A DNA stretch of 64,000 bases from Duganella margarita (GCF_009857535.1 NZ_WWCS01000016.1:62001-126000), one strand, 5' to 3'; positions 7,332-17,124 are shown, counted from the stretch's first letter. Numbers and translations are program-made. The notes: a model not told the origin generated them from the sequence alone.

Positions 7332-10187
7332 ATGTTCAACTTTGAACGTTCCGGTCTGAGCCAAAAGCTCACGATCATGTCCGTGTTGTCCACTGGTAGC
7401 GCCTTGCTGCTGGTGTTTGTCGCATTTGCCGCCACCGCCGTCCTCAGCCACAGCGAAGACGCGCGCCAGCAACTGTCCTCGCTGGCCGGCGTCATCGGCA
7501 GCAACAGCCGCACCGCCCTGCTGTACGCCGACCGCCACCAGGCCGAGCAGACACTGGCCACGCTGGCGGTCGAGCAAGACATCGTGCAGGCGGCGCTGTA
7601 CAGCAGCGACGGCAAGCTGCTGGCGCGCTACACCGCGCCGCGCCTGCCGCAGAACCAGGCCGGGCCGGACGAACTGGGTGACAGCGCCACCGCGGCCGAC
7701 GTCCGCAGCGAACACAGCGGTCCGCCATGGTCGCCGGCGCTGCGCGTCTACCGCGTGCTGCGTGACGGCGAGGCGGCGGTCGGCGTGGTGATGCTGGAAA
7801 GTTCGCAACTGCGGATGTGGCTGGACATTTTGAAAAACCTCGGCGCCGCCATCGCCGCCGCCGCGCTATCGTTCATGATGGCGCTGCTGACGGCGGCCCG
7901 CTTCAAGGGCAGCATCGCCGAACCGGTGGGGCAGCTGATCGCCGCCGCGCAGCAGGTCAGCCGCGGCCAGGCCACGCCGCGCATCGCCCACCAGCGCAGC
8001 GACGAGCTCGGTGCGCTGATCGACAGCTTCAACGACATGCTGGCGCAGGTGGAAGGCCGCGACGCCGCGCTGGCCGAATACCGCGACCAGCTGGAACGCC
8101 AGGTCAGCGTGCGCACCGAGCAGCTGGAAAAAGCCAAGAACTCGGCCGAGGCCGCCAGCCAGGCAAAGAGCGCCTTCCTCGCCACCATGAGCCACGAAAT
8201 CCGCACGCCGATGAACGGCGTGCTGGGCATGACCGAGCTGCTGCTGGCCACGCGCCTGACCGACCAGCAGCGCCACTACACCAGCATGGTCAAGCGCTCG
8301 GGCGAGCATCTGCTGGTGATCATCAACGACATCCTCGACTTTTCCAAGATTGAAGCCGGCAAGCTGACGGTGGAGTACATCCACTTCAATTTCCGCGACC
8401 TGCTGGACGACATCGACAATGTGTTTTCGCCGCAGGCGCAGGCCAAGGGGCTGCGGCTGGAGCTGGATATCGCCTACAACATACCGCTCAGCATCTGCGG
8501 CGATCCCAACCGGCTGCGGCAGGTGCTCTTCAATCTGCTCGGCAACGCCATCAAGTTTACCGACCGCGGCCAGATCATGCTCAAGGTGGTCGTGGCGCAG
8601 GAAGATGCGCAATCGGTCGGCCTGCGCTTCGAGGTGCATGACAGCGGCATCGGCGTCTCGGCCGAAGCGCGCGCGCGCATCTTCGATTCGTTCTCGCAGG
8701 CCGACGGCTCGACCACCCGCAAGCATGGCGGCACCGGGCTGGGCCTGGCGATCTCCAAGCAGCTGGTGGAATTAATGGGCGGGGCAATCGGCATCGACCA
8801 TGCGCTAACTCAAGGATCGATCTTTTGGTTTGCCGTAAATTTTGACAAACGTCGTATCGATATCGACGATCCATCCACCGCCACACAGGGAATCCGTGCT
8901 TTGATTGTCGATCAACATCCGGCCAGCCGCGCCGCGCTGGAACGGCAACTGGCGGCCTGGCGCCTCAGCTATGCCAGCGCCACCGCGACCGAGGCCGTGT
9001 CCCAGTTGCGGCAGGCGGCCGCGCGCGGCCAGGCCTACGACGTGGTGCTGCTCGACATGGAGCAGCCGCGCACCTCCGGCCTGGCGCTGGCGGCCGCCAT
9101 CCGCGCCGACAGCACGCTGACGCCCCCCCGCCTGCTATTGCTCAGCACCGAGCGCAACGCCGCCGACGGCGTGCAACGGCGCGCCGCCGGCGTCGCCTTC
9201 CAGCTGATCAAGCCGCCACGCGAATGCGACCTGTACGACGCCATTGTCACCCCGGTGCGCGGCCGCGAGAACCGGCCGGCAACGGATGCGCCAGCGGCCG
9301 AGGCGCCAGCGCGCCTGCCCAACGGCGCCGATGCGGTGGCGACGGTCGCGCCGCCGGTTAGCGTGCTCAGCAGCGGCGCGGTGCCGGGCACGCGGGCGCG
9401 CAAACGCCGCAAGGTGCTGCTGGCGGAAGACAATCCCGTCAACGTCGAAGTCGCCAGCGCGATGCTGGAGGGACTGGGACTGGACGTCAGCCGCGCCTGC
9501 AACGGCGAGGAAGCGCTGCACTCGGTGCAGGCCGACGACTTCGACCTGATCCTGATGGATTGCCAGATGCCGGTGATGGACGGTTTTGCCGCCACCACCG
9601 AAATCCGCCGTCACGAACAGCAACGCGGCCGCGCGCGCAGCCTGCCGATCATCGCCATCACCGCCAACGCGCTACAAGGCGACCGCGAATCCTGCCTGGC
9701 GGCCGGCATGGACGACTACCTGAGCAAGCCCTTCACCCAGCAGGCGCTGGGCCAGACGCTGTCGCGCTGGATCAGCCTGCCGCGCGTGCCGGGTCCCGCC
9801 GCCGCGCTGGCCGAAGCGCCGCCGCCCGATGACGAGCCGATCAACCAGCAGGCGCTGGACAACATCCGCGCCCTCAGCCCGGCCAATGGCGACGCGCTGC
9901 TGGAACGCGTGCTGCACGCCTTCCTGCACGACACGCCGGGCCACCTGCACACCCTGCGCCAGGCGCTTGCCGCCGGCGATGCCGAACAACTGCGCAAGAC
10001 CGCGCACAGCCTCAAATCCAGCGCCGCCAATGTCGGCGCCACTGCCCTGGCCCAGCGCAGCAAGGAACTGGAACAACTGGGACGCAACGATACCACCGCC
10101 GGCGCCGCTGTCCTGCTGGCTGACATGGAACGATCTTTCCAGGCCGCGCGGCAGGCGTTGGGAGCAATGCTGGAAAAGGAAACCTGA
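7332..10187 (+). CDS. Hybrid sensor histidine kinase with two REC domains and Hpt
   Basis: The start chosen is the ATG at 7332, with GGAGAGG 8 bases upstream, giving 951 residues. Order: TM helix about 15-38; periplasmic sensor 39-160 (CHASE8-like length); second TM 165-195; HAMP 195-250; HisKA with MSHEIRTPMNG (phosphoacceptor H288); HATPase with N and G boxes (LLGNAIKFTD, DSGIGVS, GGTGLGL); REC1 about 520-640; REC2 with phosphoacceptor D743 (LMDCQMPVMDG); Hpt with HSLKSS (H892). REC1 keeps its Asp but its acidic pocket reads VDQH, so one acidic residue is lost and it may be a poor receiver. The architecture supports an internal His-Asp-His phosphorelay. The REC-GGDEF-EAL gene follows after 2 bases and is the probable output partner. 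Confidence 0.94.
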   Translation: MFNFERSGLSQKLTIMSVLSTGSALLLVFVAFAATAVLSHSEDARQQLSSLAGVIGSNSRTALLYADRHQAEQTLATLAVEQDIVQAALYSSDGKLLARYTAPRLPQNQAGPDELGDSATAADVRSEHSGPPWSPALRVYRVLRDGEAAVGVVMLESSQLRMWLDILKNLGAAIAAAALSFMMALLTAARFKGSIAEPVGQLIAAAQQVSRGQATPRIAHQRSDELGALIDSFNDMLAQVEGRDAALAEYRDQLERQVSVRTEQLEKAKNSAEAASQAKSAFLATMSHEIRTPMNGVLGMTELLLATRLTDQQRHYTSMVKRSGEHLLVIINDILDFSKIEAGKLTVEYIHFNFRDLLDDIDNVFSPQAQAKGLRLELDIAYNIPLSICGDPNRLRQVLFNLLGNAIKFTDRGQIMLKVVVAQEDAQSVGLRFEVHDSGIGVSAEARARIFDSFSQADGSTTRKHGGTGLGLAISKQLVELMGGAIGIDHALTQGSIFWFAVNFDKRRIDIDDPSTATQGIRALIVDQHPASRAALERQLAAWRLSYASATATEAVSQLRQAAARGQAYDVVLLDMEQPRTSGLALAAAIRADSTLTPPRLLLLSTERNAADGVQRRAAGVAFQLIKPPRECDLYDAIVTPVRGRENRPATDAPAAEAPARLPNGADAVATVAPPVSVLSSGAVPGTRARKRRKVLLAEDNPVNVEVASAMLEGLGLDVSRACNGEEALHSVQADDFDLILMDCQMPVMDGFAATTEIRRHEQQRGRARSLPIIAITANALQGDRESCLAAGMDDYLSKPFTQQALGQTLSRWISLPRVPGPAAALAEAPPPDDEPINQQALDNIRALSPANGDALLERVLHAFLHDTPGHLHTLRQALAAGDAEQLRKTAHSLKSSAANVGATALAQRSKELEQLGRNDTTAGAAVLLADMERSFQAARQALGAMLEKET

Positions 10188-10189
10188 TC

Positions 10190-12328
10190 ATGGCAACTTC
10201 CCCCAAACGCGGCCTGGTACTGGTCGCCGACGACGATCCCACCATGCGCCTGCTGATGCTGGAGATGCTGGCCCAGGTCGGCCTCGACGCCATCGAGGCC
10301 GAGGACGGCGTCAAGGCGCTGGCCTGCTACCACAGCGTGGCGCCCGACCTGGTGCTGCTGGACGTCGACATGCCCGGCATGGACGGCTTTAGCGTGTGCC
10401 GCGAAATCCGCCGGCTGGAAACCCAGGCGAGCGTACCCATCATCATGGTCACCGGCGGCGACGAGCTGGAATCGGTGACCCGCGCCTACGAGGCCGGCGC
10501 CACCGACTTCGTCTCCAAGCCGATCAACTGGCCGATCCTCGGCCACCGCGTGCTGTACGTGCTGCGCGCCAGCGACGCCATCAGCCGCCTGCGCATCGCC
10601 GACGCCCAGCACCGCGCCGTGCTGGCGGCCATTCCCGACACCTTCTTCCGCATGAATAAGGACGGCTACTACCTCGACTACGAACAAGGCCACGAGGCCA
10701 GCAGCGTCTTCTCCACCGAGCGCTGCGTCGGCCATCACCTGAGCCAGGTGCTACCGGCCGACATCGCCGGCCACATGCTGGAGCAGGTGCAGACGGTGCT
10801 GGACACCCAGCACATCCGCTCGCTCGACTACGAACTGCCGCTGCCCGGGCCGGCGCCGCGGGTGCGCCAGGGCGAGCATCCGGCGCCGCGCCCGGTGCGC
10901 CACTTCGAGGCGCGGCTGGTGGCCACCGGGCCGGACGAGGTGCTGGGCCTGGTGCGCGACATCAGCGAGCGCAAGCGCAGCGAGGAGCAGATCCGCCGCC
11001 TGGCCTACTGTGATTCGCTGACCGGCATCCCCAACCGCCAGGCCTTCCTGGAAACGCTGGAGGCCGAACTGGCGCGCTCGCGCAAGGCCAACAAGAAATT
11101 CGCCGTGCTGTTCATGGACCTGGACGCCTTCAAGCGCATCAACGACACGCTGGGCCACGACGTCGGCGACCATCTGCTCAAGGCCGTGTCCGAGCGCCTG
11201 CGCGAAACCACGCGGCCGGGCGACCTGATCTCGCGCACCGAGGCCGCCACCAACCTGGCGCGGCTGGGCGGCGACGAATTCACCATCCTGATTCCCGACC
11301 TGGAACGGGTGGAAGACGCGCTCAACGTCGCCCACCGCGTCAAGGAAGCCATGCGCCGGCCATTCCTGCTGGACGCGCACGAAATCTTCGTCACCGCCAG
11401 CATCGGCATCTCGCTGTATCCGGAGGATGGCGAGGACTGCAACTCGCTGCTCAAGTATGCTGACACCGCCATGTACCACGCCAAGAACTGCGGCAAGAAC
11501 AACGCCAAGCTGTACAGCTCGTCGCTGACGATGCAGATCATGAGCCACGTCAAGCTGGAAGTGGGCTTGCGCAAGGCCTTGCAGAACGACGAGCTGTACC
11601 TGCTGTACCAGCCGCAGATCGACGTCGCCAGCGCGCAGATCACGGGCTTTGAAGCGCTGGTGCGCTGGCGCCATCCGGAGCGCGGCGTCATCTCGCCGAC
11701 CGAATTTATTCCGCTGGCCGAAGAGACCGGGCTGATCGTGCCGATCGGCGAATGGGTGCTGCGCACCGCCTGCCAGCAAGCGATGGCGTGGCAGACGGCG
11801 GGCAAGCCGCCGGTGCGGGTGGCGGTCAACCTGTCGGCCAAGCAGTTCAAGGACGAGAACCTGATGCAGATCGTGCTGTCGGTGCTGCACGACACCGGCC
11901 TGCCGGCCGAGCTGCTGGAACTGGAACTGACCGAAGGCACGCTGATGGACGACGCCCGCGCCACCATGGCCACGCTGGAACAGCTGCGCGGCATCGGCGT
12001 ATATTTGTCCATCGACGACTTCGGCACCGGCTATTCGTCGATGAACTACCTCAAGCGCTTCGACGTGCGCGCGCTGAAGATCGACAAGAGCTTCATCAGC
12101 GGGCTGCCGCTGGACTCCGAAAACGCCGCCATCACCCGCGCCATCATCGCCATGGCGCACGGCCTGAAGATGGCCGTGGTGGCCGAGGGCGTGGAGACCG
12201 ACGCCCAGCTGGTGCTGCTGGAACAATATGGCTGCGACATGGTGCAAGGCTACTACCTCGGCCACCCCTCGCCGCCCGACACCATCCACCGCATGCTGGC
12301 CAGCCAAACCGCGCTGGCCATGACGTGA
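10190..12328 (+). CDS. Response regulator REC-PAS-GGDEF-EAL (c-di-GMP turnover)
   Basis: A 712-residue protein, 2 bases downstream of the hybrid kinase. REC domain 10-125 with D58 (LLDVDMPGMDG) and an AxDFVSKP lysine; a PAS-like region about 140-265; GGDEF at 360-364; EAL at 488-490. The EAL domain keeps its metal and catalytic signatures (LELTEG, DDFGTGYSS, KIDKSF, AEGVET), and GGDEF is intact, so both diguanylate cyclase and phosphodiesterase activity are possible. An insertion (TEAATN) precedes the RLGGDEF strand, and no RxxD inhibitory site is present at the usual distance. Likely phosphorylated by the upstream kinase to set c-di-GMP levels. Confidence 0.94.
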   Translation: MATSPKRGLVLVADDDPTMRLLMLEMLAQVGLDAIEAEDGVKALACYHSVAPDLVLLDVDMPGMDGFSVCREIRRLETQASVPIIMVTGGDELESVTRAYEAGATDFVSKPINWPILGHRVLYVLRASDAISRLRIADAQHRAVLAAIPDTFFRMNKDGYYLDYEQGHEASSVFSTERCVGHHLSQVLPADIAGHMLEQVQTVLDTQHIRSLDYELPLPGPAPRVRQGEHPAPRPVRHFEARLVATGPDEVLGLVRDISERKRSEEQIRRLAYCDSLTGIPNRQAFLETLEAELARSRKANKKFAVLFMDLDAFKRINDTLGHDVGDHLLKAVSERLRETTRPGDLISRTEAATNLARLGGDEFTILIPDLERVEDALNVAHRVKEAMRRPFLLDAHEIFVTASIGISLYPEDGEDCNSLLKYADTAMYHAKNCGKNNAKLYSSSLTMQIMSHVKLEVGLRKALQNDELYLLYQPQIDVASAQITGFEALVRWRHPERGVISPTEFIPLAEETGLIVPIGEWVLRTACQQAMAWQTAGKPPVRVAVNLSAKQFKDENLMQIVLSVLHDTGLPAELLELELTEGTLMDDARATMATLEQLRGIGVYLSIDDFGTGYSSMNYLKRFDVRALKIDKSFISGLPLDSENAAITRAIIAMAHGLKMAVVAEGVETDAQLVLLEQYGCDMVQGYYLGHPSPPDTIHRMLASQTALAMT

Positions 12329-12350
12329 TCCGCATCAGCCAGCAGTTCGC

Positions 12351-13565
12351 TCACAACACCCCATCCTGCTTCATCGCGGCGATGGCGGCGGCGGTGTAGC
12401 CGAGGGATTGCAGCACTTCATCGTTGTGCTGGCCCAGCGTCGGGCCCAGCGATTTGGTGTGGCCCGGCGTGGCCGACAGTTTGGGCGAGATGGCCGGCAG
12501 CTTGACCGGCGTGCCGTCAGCGAACTGGTGCTGCTCAAACATCTCGCGCGCGAGGAATTGCGGGTCGGTCATCATGTCGCGCACCGAGTAGATCTTGCCG
12601 GCCGGGACGTCGGCTGCTTTCAGCACCGCCAGCGCGCTGTCGATGGTCTGCGTGTCGCACCAGGCCTGGATGGCGTCGTCGATCATCTGCGTGTGCTTGA
12701 CGCGGCCGTCGTTGCGCTCCAGCTCGGCATTGCCGGCCATGTCGATGCGGCCCATGGCCAGCACCAGCCGCTTGAAGATGGCGTCGCCATTGCCGGCAAT
12801 AACGATGTTCTCGCCATCGCTGGTGGTGTAGGTATTGGATGGCACGATGCCCGGCAGCGAGCCGCCGGTGCGCTCGCGCACCACGCCGGCGTGGTCAAAC
12901 TCCGGCACCAGCGATTCCATCAGGTTGAAGACGGATTCATACAAGGCCACGTCCACCATCTGGCCCTCGCCTTGCAGCTTGCCGCCGGTGGCGTCGCGGT
13001 GGCGCAAGGCCATCATGGCGCCGATCACCCCGTGCAAGGCCGCCACCGAGTCGCCGATCGACACGCCGACGCGCACCGGCGGCCGGTCGGCATGGCCGGA
13101 CACGTAACGCAGGCCGCCCATGGATTCGCCGATGGCGCCAAAGCCCGGCAAATCCTTCATCGGCCCAGTCTGGCCGAAGCCGGACAGGCGCACCATGATG
13201 ATGGACGGGTCGAGCGCCTTCAGTTGTTCGTAGCCGAGCTCCCACTTCTCCAGCACGCCGGGGCGGTAGTTCTCGATGATGATGTCGGCTTCCAGCGCCA
13301 GCTTGCGCGCGATCTCGCGGCCCTGCGGATGCTTCATGTTCAGGGTCAGCGATTTCTTGTTGCGCGACTGCACCGACCACCACAGCGAGGTACCATCCTT
13401 CAGCACCCGCCATTTGCGGATCGGATCGCCGCCATCGGGCGACTCGACCTTGATCACCTCGGCGCCAAACTCGGCCAGCATGCGCGCACAAAAAGGGCCC
13501 GCGATCAGCGTGCCCAGTTCCAGTACCTTGATGCCGGCCAGTGGGCCGGAAGTGTTCTTGCTCAA
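12351..13565 (-). CDS. CaiB/BaiF family CoA-transferase (TTG start)
   Basis: A 404-residue class III CoA-transferase. The N-terminus LAGIKVLELGTLIAGPFC and following EVIKVESPDGGDPIRKW are family hallmarks; the catalytic Asp is expected in the GPMKDLPG region (~150-175). The open frame continues far upstream into recR, so I chose TTG at 13565: it overlaps the recR stop (TTGA) and has GGAGA five bases upstream in recR. Such enzymes move CoA between acyl-CoA and free acids (carnitine, oxalate/formate, racemase-like AMACR members); the substrate is not readable here. Co-transcribed with dnaX-ybaB-recR, which is functionally odd. Confidence 0.9.
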   Translation of the reverse strand: MSKNTSGPLAGIKVLELGTLIAGPFCARMLAEFGAEVIKVESPDGGDPIRKWRVLKDGTSLWWSVQSRNKKSLTLNMKHPQGREIARKLALEADIIIENYRPGVLEKWELGYEQLKALDPSIIMVRLSGFGQTGPMKDLPGFGAIGESMGGLRYVSGHADRPPVRVGVSIGDSVAALHGVIGAMMALRHRDATGGKLQGEGQMVDVALYESVFNLMESLVPEFDHAGVVRERTGGSLPGIVPSNTYTTSDGENIVIAGNGDAIFKRLVLAMGRIDMAGNAELERNDGRVKHTQMIDDAIQAWCDTQTIDSALAVLKAADVPAGKIYSVRDMMTDPQFLAREMFEQHQFADGTPVKLPAISPKLSATPGHTKSLGPTLGQHNDEVLQSLGYTAAAIAAMKQDGVL

Positions 13566-14152
13566 GTCGCTCTCCGGTCCAGCATGGCGCGGGCGATGGT
13601 GCCGGCGTCCACATATTCGAGTTCGCCACCGACCGGCACGCCGCGCGCCAGGCGGCTGACGTGCAAGCCGCGCGCCTTCAGCATCTCGCTGATGTAGTGC
13701 GCGGTGGCCTCGCCTTCGTTGGTGAAGTTGGTGGCCAGCACCACTTCGGTAACCAGCCCGTCGGCGGCGCGCGCCACCAGTTTTTCCAGATGGATGTCCT
13801 TGGGCCCGATGCCGTCCAGCGGCGACAGCCGGCCCATAAGCACAAAGTACAGGCCCTTGTAGGTCAGCGTCTGCTCGATCATCAGCTGATCGGCCGGCGT
13901 CTCGACCACGCACAGCAGACGACGGTCGCGCTGCTCGTCGTTGCAGGTGTCGCAGACTTCTTCTTCGGTGAAGGTATTGCAGAGTGCGCAGTGATGCACG
14001 GCGTTGACCGCCTGATGCAGCGCGCGCGACAGCATGTCCGCGCCTTCGCGGTCATGCTGCAGCAGGTGGAACGCCATTCGCTGGGCCGACTTGGGGCCGA
14101 CGCCAGGCAAGCGGCGCAGTGCCTCGGTCAGGAATTCCAGCGATTTGGCCAT
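13562..14152 (-). CDS. recR: Recombination mediator RecR
   Basis: A 196-residue RecR: helix-hairpin-helix LRRLPGVGPKSAQRMAFHLL at the N-terminus, a four-cysteine zinc finger (CALCNTFTEEEVCDTC, about 57-72), then a Toprim domain (LLCVVETPADQLMIEQ, ATNFTNEGEATAHYI). RecR acts with RecO/RecF to load RecA on gapped DNA. It follows ybaB and dnaX on the minus strand, the standard bacterial order. Its stop overlaps the CoA-transferase start. Confidence 0.97.
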   Translation of the reverse strand: MAKSLEFLTEALRRLPGVGPKSAQRMAFHLLQHDREGADMLSRALHQAVNAVHHCALCNTFTEEEVCDTCNDEQRDRRLLCVVETPADQLMIEQTLTYKGLYFVLMGRLSPLDGIGPKDIHLEKLVARAADGLVTEVVLATNFTNEGEATAHYISEMLKARGLHVSRLARGVPVGGELEYVDAGTIARAMLDRRAT

Positions 14153-14158
14153 GGTTCC

Positions 14159-14485
14159 TTAGAAAGGCATCTTGAAGCCGGCCGGCAGATTCATGCCCGA
14201 GGTCAGGCCGCCCATTTTTTCGGCGGCGGTGGCTTCCGCTTTGCGCACGGCGTCGTTGAAGGCGGCGGCGACCAGGTCTTCCAGCATGTCTTTGTCGTCG
14301 GCCAGCAGCGATGGGTCGATAGAGACGCGCTTGACGTCGTTCTTGCAGGTCATCACAACCTTGACCAGACCGGCGCCCGATTGGCCTTCCACTTCGATCA
14401 GCGCCAGCGATTCCTGGGCTTTCTTCATATTGTCCTGCATAGCCTGGGCTTGTTTCATCAGGCCGGCGAGTTGGTTTTTCATCAT
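14159..14485 (-). CDS. YbaB/EbfC family nucleoid-associated protein
   Basis: A 108-residue protein with the family signature MKNQLAGLMKQAQAMQDNMKKAQ, a central VEGQSGAGLVKVVMTCKNDVKRVSIDPSLL and the C-terminal GLTSGMNLPAGFKMPF. These dimeric proteins bind DNA and organise the nucleoid. Two adjacent ATGs are possible starts (14485 or 14482), with GGAG nine or more bases upstream. Between dnaX and recR, its conserved place. Confidence 0.95.
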   Translation of the reverse strand: MMKNQLAGLMKQAQAMQDNMKKAQESLALIEVEGQSGAGLVKVVMTCKNDVKRVSIDPSLLADDKDMLEDLVAAAFNDAVRKAEATAAEKMGGLTSGMNLPAGFKMPF

Positions 14486-14520
14486 GATGGAGTTCTCCGA
14501 GTGTTAGTTAAAGATGGCGA

Positions 14521-17013
14521 TCAGCCGGCCGCTGCCGCACTAAACTGCGGCGGTACCACGGTGCCCGGGACGACCCAGGCATCCAGTTCGCGGATCATGC
14601 TGTTCACAAAAGGATCGTTGGCGACGATGTCCTCGGCGGCGCGCTGGCAGGCGTCGCGGTAGGCTTGCGCCTCGGCGCTGCCGGTGTACCAGACGGCGCC
14701 CAGTTCGCTATCGACGCGCACCGTGCGGCCGAAGCGTTCGGTCAGCGCGGCGGTAAGTTTTTCCAGGTTGCCGGAGGTGCGCCAGGTTTCGATCGGCACG
14801 CGCAGGGTGAACACGGCGGCGTTGCCTTCAAAGGTGCAGCTGACCATCTCGGCTTGCATGGCCAGTTGCTGGGCGGTGCCGCGCAGTGGCAAGGCGGCGG
14901 CCACGGCGGGCCAGTTGCCGTCCCAATTCAGTTCCGGGACAGGCGTGACCACGTAGGCGTAAGGCGCCTTGGCGGGCGCCGGCGCGGCGCGGGCTGGCAT
15001 GGCGATGGCGTGCGGGTCGTCAGGCTGTCCCGCTGGGGGCGCCGATGGCGCCGGCGCGTAGGGATGCGACGAAGCTGGTGCGGCGACTGCGCTGTCGTCC
15101 GAGAATTCGGTGACCCAGGACGGCACGTCGTCTTCAACGGCTTGCTGTCTGGCCTGCGGGGCTGGCGCGACCTGCTGCGGCGCGGCCACTGGCGGTGCCA
15201 CGCGGACCGGCGCTTCCAGGACAGCCGCGCCACCATCGGCGGCTGGCGGCATGTCTTCCCACGGTGCAGGGCGTAACGGTGCGGCAGGCGGCGTGTACGC
15301 AGCCGAAGGCGCTTGCGGCGCGACTGCTGGTGACGAGGCCGGCGTTGGCGGTGCGAATGCGGCGGCCGCACCGCTTGGCGCGGCTTGCGGCGCGCTGGCC
15401 GGCGCTGGCGCCGACGGACGTCCGCCCGGCCGGGAAGCCGCGCGAGCCGCTTCCAAAGCCGCAGTAATGGCGGCGCGTGCGGTGCTGATCGGTGCGCCGG
15501 ATGTTGGCGCCGGTGCAGCGGCATGCGGCATCGGCGCCGGTGCCGCGGCCTGTGGCGCCGGCGTTGGTGCAGCGGCGTATGCCGTCGGTGCTGGCGCAGG
15601 GGCCGTTTGCGTCGGCGCACCGGCGTGTGGCGCTGGCGCAGATGCAGCGGCGTGCGATGTCGGTGCGACGGCTGGTGGCGCTGGGCGCTGCATCGACGCG
15701 GCCGGTGCTGGTGCTGCTGGTGGTGCTTCATTGCGCGCCATGGCGGCCGCGCCGGCGATCACCGACGGCGGCACCACGCTGGCGTGATTCGCCTGAACAT
15801 TGGCGGCCGCGCGGGCCGGCGCTGCACCGGCTCCGGCAGCGGCTCGCGCCGACGCCATCGCCGCCTGGCGCGACACCGCCGGCGCCGCAGGTGCTTGTCC
15901 CTCTGCCCCGCCTATGCCGGGACGAAAGGCCAGCATCCGCAACAAGGTCATCGAGAAGCCGGCATACTCATCCGGCGCCAGGCCCAGCTCATTGCGGCCA
16001 TGCACCGCGATCTGATAATACAGCTGCACCTCCTCCGCATCGAACGCAGCGGCCAGACGCACGATATCCGCATACTCCGGCAAATCCTCCGGCAAGGCAG
16101 CCGGCACCGTCTGCGCCAGCGCGATCCGGTGCAGCAAGGTGCCCAGATCCTGCAGCGCGCCGTTGTACGACAGGCTGCGCGCCGCCATCTCATCGGCCAC
16201 CGCCAGCAGATCGGCGCCATCCTGCGCCGCCAGCGCATCCAGCAGACGAATCAGATACGACTGGTCCAGCGCGCCCAGCATGCCCTGCACCGCATCCAGC
16301 GTCACTTCGCCGGCGGCATAGGCAATCGCCTGGTCGGTCAGCGACAGCGCATCGCGCATCGAACCGTGGGCGCCGGCCGCCAGCAAGCGCAGCGCCGGAT
16401 GTTCAAAGGTAATGCCTTCCTGCCCCAGAATATTTTCCAGGTGGCCGATGATGTGGCCCGGCGGCATCTGCTTCAGATTGAATTGCAGGCAGCGCGACAG
16501 CACCGTCACCGGAATCTTCTGCGGATCGGTGGTGGCCAGAATGAACTTGACGTGCTCCGGCGGCTCTTCCAGCGTCTTCAGCATCGCGTTGAAGGCGTGG
16601 TTGGTCAGCATGTGCACCTCATCGATCATATAGACCTTGAAGCGCGCATTGCTCGGCGCGTACACCGCTTGCTCCAGCAGCTGCGCCATCTCGTCCACGC
16701 CGCGATTCGACGCCGCATCCATCTCGATGTAATCGACAAAACGGCCCGCATCGATCGCCGTGCACGCCTCGCACACGCCGCACGGCGTCGCGGTGATGCC
16801 GCCATTGCCATCCGGACCGATGCAGTTGAGCGACTTGGCCAGAATCCGCGACAAGGTGGTCTTACCCACACCACGGGTGCCGGTGAACAGATAAGCATGG
16901 TGCAGCCGGCCGCTATGCAAAGCATGGGTCAGCGCGCGAACCACGTGCTCCTGGCCGACGAGCGTTTCGAAGTTCCGAGGGCGGTATTTACGGGCGAGGA
17001 CTTGATAGGACAT
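14521..17013 (-). CDS. dnaX: DNA polymerase III subunit gamma/tau
   Basis: An 830-residue clamp-loader ATPase. N-terminus MSYQVLARKYRPRNFETLVGQ, Walker A GTRGVGKTT (about 45-53), zinc module with CxxCxxC-like spacing, DEVHML Walker B, sensor-1 LATTDPQKIP. Residues ~370-670 are an extremely Ala/Pro-rich linker, which generates many false open frames on both strands. The C-terminal ~150 residues form the tau domain that binds the polymerase alpha subunit. The usual A-AAA-AAG slippage heptamer was not seen, so how or whether a short gamma form arises is unclear. First gene of dnaX-ybaB-recR. Confidence 0.96.
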   Translation of the reverse strand: MSYQVLARKYRPRNFETLVGQEHVVRALTHALHSGRLHHAYLFTGTRGVGKTTLSRILAKSLNCIGPDGNGGITATPCGVCEACTAIDAGRFVDYIEMDAASNRGVDEMAQLLEQAVYAPSNARFKVYMIDEVHMLTNHAFNAMLKTLEEPPEHVKFILATTDPQKIPVTVLSRCLQFNLKQMPPGHIIGHLENILGQEGITFEHPALRLLAAGAHGSMRDALSLTDQAIAYAAGEVTLDAVQGMLGALDQSYLIRLLDALAAQDGADLLAVADEMAARSLSYNGALQDLGTLLHRIALAQTVPAALPEDLPEYADIVRLAAAFDAEEVQLYYQIAVHGRNELGLAPDEYAGFSMTLLRMLAFRPGIGGAEGQAPAAPAVSRQAAMASARAAAGAGAAPARAAANVQANHASVVPPSVIAGAAAMARNEAPPAAPAPAASMQRPAPPAVAPTSHAAASAPAPHAGAPTQTAPAPAPTAYAAAPTPAPQAAAPAPMPHAAAPAPTSGAPISTARAAITAALEAARAASRPGGRPSAPAPASAPQAAPSGAAAAFAPPTPASSPAVAPQAPSAAYTPPAAPLRPAPWEDMPPAADGGAAVLEAPVRVAPPVAAPQQVAPAPQARQQAVEDDVPSWVTEFSDDSAVAAPASSHPYAPAPSAPPAGQPDDPHAIAMPARAAPAPAKAPYAYVVTPVPELNWDGNWPAVAAALPLRGTAQQLAMQAEMVSCTFEGNAAVFTLRVPIETWRTSGNLEKLTAALTERFGRTVRVDSELGAVWYTGSAEAQAYRDACQRAAEDIVANDPFVNSMIRELDAWVVPGTVVPPQFSAAAAG

Positions 17014-17087
17014 GCTGGGATTTTACCGTAGATAGCTGGATGCCAAAGCGACCATTGTAACAAGTCGAGAACGGATTGAGTAGAATT

Positions 17088-17114
17088 GAAAAAAGCTGCC
17101 CGAGGGCAGCTTTT
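17088..17114 (-). terminator. Terminator of the SRP RNA gene
   Basis: On the minus strand, AAGCTGCCC and GGGCAGCTT pair around a two-base loop, followed by a T run. It lies just after the 3' end of ffs and before dnaX. Confidence 0.85.
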
Positions 17115-17124
17115 AGTATAAGGA

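Noticed and set aside
10751..12307. A 518-residue minus-strand open frame.
   Set aside because: Antisense shadow of the GGDEF-EAL gene, His/Gln/Val-rich with no domain.
14521..17013. Programmed frameshift for a short gamma form of dnaX.
   Set aside because: No A-AAA-AAG type slippery heptamer was found on the minus strand.
15385..17031. Long plus-strand open frames (up to 548 residues) over dnaX.
   Set aside because: They are antisense to dnaX and reflect its Ala/Pro-rich linker in GC-rich DNA; no domain is encoded.
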